From assembly GCA_030538155.1 (NCBI GenBank), contig JAUNUN010000017.1, forward strand, positions 1 to 52,474: a DNA stretch of 52,474 bases, written 5' to 3'. The position numbers and the translations under genes are program-made. Below the pieces are notes generated by a model. That model was not told where the DNA came from and made no database searches. It saw only the letters and a program-made list of their open reading frames with translations. Below, one piece after another: positions 50,263 through 52,474 of this stretch. This DNA is from a bacterium (lineage in GTDB: Bacteria; Desulfobacterota; Desulfobulbia; Desulfobulbales; Desulfobulbaceae). Within the stretch, counting starts at the first letter, position 1. Each line of letters starts with the position of its first letter.

Positions 50263-52474
50263 CTACTGCGTCTGCAGTTGTCGGAAAACCTTTTCCCTGA
50301 AAAAAACAATCGTGTTTTCGCGGCGCCGGCTCATGCGCATCTGCTCGGGAATCATCGCCGCCTGTTCGTGCCGCATGATCGACATTTTATACTCAATATT
50401 CGGGGCCAGACTGCTGTCAAGATACCAGGCATAGAAGAGGCCGAAAAAAAGACCCGGCGGGGTGAAGCCTTCGGCCAGGTTTACTGCCCTCGTAAAGACC
50501 CCGCTTTCATTGGGACTTGGGCGCATGCGGGCCAATTGCAGATACCGACCGATATCCTCGTACGATAAACATCCATCCAGTTTGGCTGCTTCCTGCACCT
50601 GCAGGCGGTAGAGCAGGCCCACGGCATTACCCTTAAAGAGGAGCGGCTCCATACTCTTCTTGGCTGCATAGTTGCCCAAAAGCGACTGGCCAAGGGCAAC
50701 GAGAAAGGCCGTTTCAAAACGGCGCGCATCCCGGCACTGGTCTTCCCGGATGAGGATACGGCGGCTCTCGGGCTGGTAGGAGGAAAAGATATTGTCCCAC
50801 TCCTGGGCCTGTTTCCAGACTGCGGTATCAACCAGCCAGATTTTCTGTGGGCCCACAAGGTGCGACAGCGGAATATCCGGATGCCGCCAAAGGATGTTGA
50901 GCATGGTCTGGATCAATTCCCTCTGCCTGCGGGCGGGCAGAAAGGCCGGACATTCCTTTTCTGCCTGGACAGGTGTGGAGATGCGGCCGGTTTGAAGAGT
51001 GCGCAACTGTTCCTGAATGGCCTGGTAGCGGCTGCAGGGCACCGCCGGCCGCACACAGCGGTACTGCCCGGCTCCGCCGTCGGCCGGGGGCAGTTGCCGG
51101 GTAGGCACGCGATTGTCGAGTTGAGCCGATCTGCGCAGGATCCACAGGGCCTTGATTGTTTTGGCTAGGGCATCGGGATCATGCTGGATACGGTTCTGCC
51201 GCTGCAGCAGATCCCACGAAAACACTGCCGCCTCGATCAGACCAAAACCCAGTTGCTGTACATGCTCACGGTCTATGAAGATAGGCTCCTTTGCCTCCAG
51301 TGCATAGCCCTGCAGCACGGAGCCGGGAATATCCGCCATGTTGAGCGCAATGACATGTGAGAAAAGCCCCTCTACTCCACCGGGAATATTGCGGTGATAG
51401 GCACAGATCATGTCGGAGACGTAGAACTTCCGTTCCGGCGCTTCCCGGGTGGCATCGGTTTCCCCGGTCTGCACCCAAATATTGGCCACCAGAAGCTTCA
51501 TAGCCCGCTGGTTGGCGCGGATGGCATCGGCCACGGCCGGGGTCTGCAGGATGGGAATGATGGAAGTGTACAGGCTGCCCGGCGCAAAGAGCAGGATATC
51601 GGCCTCGGCAATGAGGCCAAGCAGGCGCGGGTGCAAAACCGCCTCGCCGCAAAAGGAGGTCATGACCCGGTCGACCGGATACTGCCGCCTGGCGGTGCTG
51701 GATTTATCCTCGCTGGTGGCTAGCACTCCGTTGCTGTAGAGTACGCACAACTCGGCCGGGGTAAGGGCTACCGGCAAGAGGGCGTCATCCGGCATACCAA
51801 GGGCCCGCACTACTTCCGCAAGACCGGCCGCTGTGGCCAGATGCAGCTTCTGCGGCTCTTGCAGCAGTTTTTCGGTGCTGCAGGCCGGATCAAGATGTTT
51901 ATAGATGGCGCTTGCCAAGAGCAGATTGCCCAGGCATTGCGGGTGCTCTAAAAGCGGCTGCAGACGGCTGTCGCTGAAGAGCGCTTCGACCAGGTCCGTG
52001 CATAAATCTCTGAGTGGCCCCGGCAGAGAGCTTAGGCGCACGGAACTGGCGGCAAAAAGAGCGCTTGCCGATGCGGGTGCTGTGCTGAAACGGTAGTTGA
52101 ACAGGCTGTGCAGGGTGAGGGCCAGTTGCCGTACCCCGGTTTCGCTGAAGGCATAGGTGCGGATGAGTGCATCCCGGCGAATGGCGGCCAAGAGCACATG
52201 GCGCAGATCGCCCAGGCCGACCAGGGGCAAAATCTTGCGCAGTTCACCGGTGGAGCCGCCGTCATCGGTCACGCAGACCACGCTGTGCAGATCGGCGAAA
52301 AACTGCTTCAAACCGGTAAAGGGGCGCAGGGGCCAGTCATCCCGGCGGGAATCGCCGCCGATCAGGGTGGCAAGACCGGTACCGCCGCCGAAGACCACCA
52401 CCTTGACACCCGAGGTGTCAATGCGTTCCATCTGTTCCCGGTAACGGCCGAACTTGCTGAGCAGGGCCGGACTG
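50263..52474 (-). CDS. CofD/YvcK-family protein with long C-terminal region, 5' end beyond window
   Basis: At least 736 residues. The N-terminal part (about 360 residues) is a CofD/YvcK-like fold: VVVFGGGTGLATLIGG, VTDDGGSTGELRK, GDLRHVLLAA, DILLFAPGSLYTSIIPIL. YvcK proteins bind UDP-sugars and affect cell-wall metabolism; CofD makes the F420 precursor. The rest (about 370 residues) has no domain I know and roughly doubles the usual YvcK length. An ATG lies at 52431, but the frame stays open to the window edge (coding-like SPALLSKFGRYREQ), so the real start is probably outside. The gene before it is not visible. The response regulator follows by 132 bases. Confidence 0.85.
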   Translation of the reverse strand, partial: SPALLSKFGRYREQMERIDTSGVKVVVFGGGTGLATLIGGDSRRDDWPLRPFTGLKQFFADLHSVVCVTDDGGSTGELRKILPLVGLGDLRHVLLAAIRRDALIRTYAFSETGVRQLALTLHSLFNYRFSTAPASASALFAASSVRLSSLPGPLRDLCTDLVEALFSDSRLQPLLEHPQCLGNLLLASAIYKHLDPACSTEKLLQEPQKLHLATAAGLAEVVRALGMPDDALLPVALTPAELCVLYSNGVLATSEDKSSTARRQYPVDRVMTSFCGEAVLHPRLLGLIAEADILLFAPGSLYTSIIPILQTPAVADAIRANQRAMKLLVANIWVQTGETDATREAPERKFYVSDMICAYHRNIPGGVEGLFSHVIALNMADIPGSVLQGYALEAKEPIFIDREHVQQLGFGLIEAAVFSWDLLQRQNRIQHDPDALAKTIKALWILRRSAQLDNRVPTRQLPPADGGAGQYRCVRPAVPCSRYQAIQEQLRTLQTGRISTPVQAEKECPAFLPARRQRELIQTMLNILWRHPDIPLSHLVGPQKIWLVDTAVWKQAQEWDNIFSSYQPESRRILIREDQCRDARRFETAFLVALGQSLLGNYAAKKSMEPLLFKGNAVGLLYRLQVQEAAKLDGCLSYEDIGRYLQLARMRPSPNESGVFTRAVNLAEGFTPPGLFFGLFYAWYLDSSLAPNIEYKMSIMRHEQAAMIPEQMRMSRRRENTIVFFREKVFRQLQTQ

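Noticed and set aside
1..52474. tRNA, rRNA, riboswitch or CRISPR
   Set aside because: Read on both strands; nothing with a recognisable cloverleaf, rRNA core or repeat-spacer pattern was seen, though short RNAs can be missed by eye.

Overview
The window reads as a chromosomal segment of a GC-rich anaerobic, probably sulfur-metabolising bacterium, most likely of the Desulfobulbales type (Desulfobacterota). This placement is inference from gene content: a complex I operon without NuoE/F/G in the window, orphan NrfD-type quinol subunits beside a sigma-54 regulator, ADP-forming acetyl-CoA synthetase, a C_GCAxxG_C_C redox protein and a rhodanese-ferritin fusion. No rRNA, tRNA, CRISPR array or intact mobile element was found. 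The only mobile remnant is a decayed IS3-type transposase near 43.5-43.8 kb.

Layout. 0.2-3.2 kb: EamA exporter, HTH/Zn-ribbon regulator, a DEDDh exonuclease broken by a frameshift, and two small plus-strand genes. 3.3-11.6 kb (minus): LysR regulator, DUF2332 protein, and a four-gene acetyl-CoA/protein-acetylation cluster (HDAC-like deacetylase, CBS-ACT protein, ADP-forming acetyl-CoA synthetase, CoA-transferase fused to a GNAT domain), plus a tautomerase. 11.7-24.5 kb (minus): nuoABCDHIJKLMN preceded, with 1-base and 10-base junctions, by a 4x[4Fe-4S] protein and a bis-MGD oxidoreductase, so the normal NADH module appears to be replaced. 24.9-31.6 kb: sigma-54 activator with cysteine-bearing PAS domains, two divergent NrfD genes each preceded by a small membrane-type ORF, a strong sigma-54 promoter match and a MerR regulator. 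31.9-41 kb: pentapeptide-repeat protein, ribosomal protein S20 (frameshifted near its 3' end), a giant FAD/Fe-S oxidoreductase, rhomboid protease, TAXI solute-binding protein and PepSY-TM protein. 41.3-44.9 kb: GH13 branching-type enzyme, IS3 relic, rhodanese-ferritin. 45-52.5 kb (minus): heterodimeric ABC exporter, J-domain protein, response regulator, and a CofD/YvcK-family protein running off the right edge.

How it works together. The dominant theme is membrane electron transfer. The Mo/Fe-S pair may feed electrons into the complex I core, while the NrfD proteins are candidate quinone-side partners under sigma-54 control. The acetate cluster can make ATP from acetyl-CoA and resembles the Bacillus acuABC acetylation control set. 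Up to three genes show apparent frameshifts (exonuclease, rpsT, possibly PepSY). Because rpsT is normally conserved and needed, sequence error is a serious possibility for all of them.
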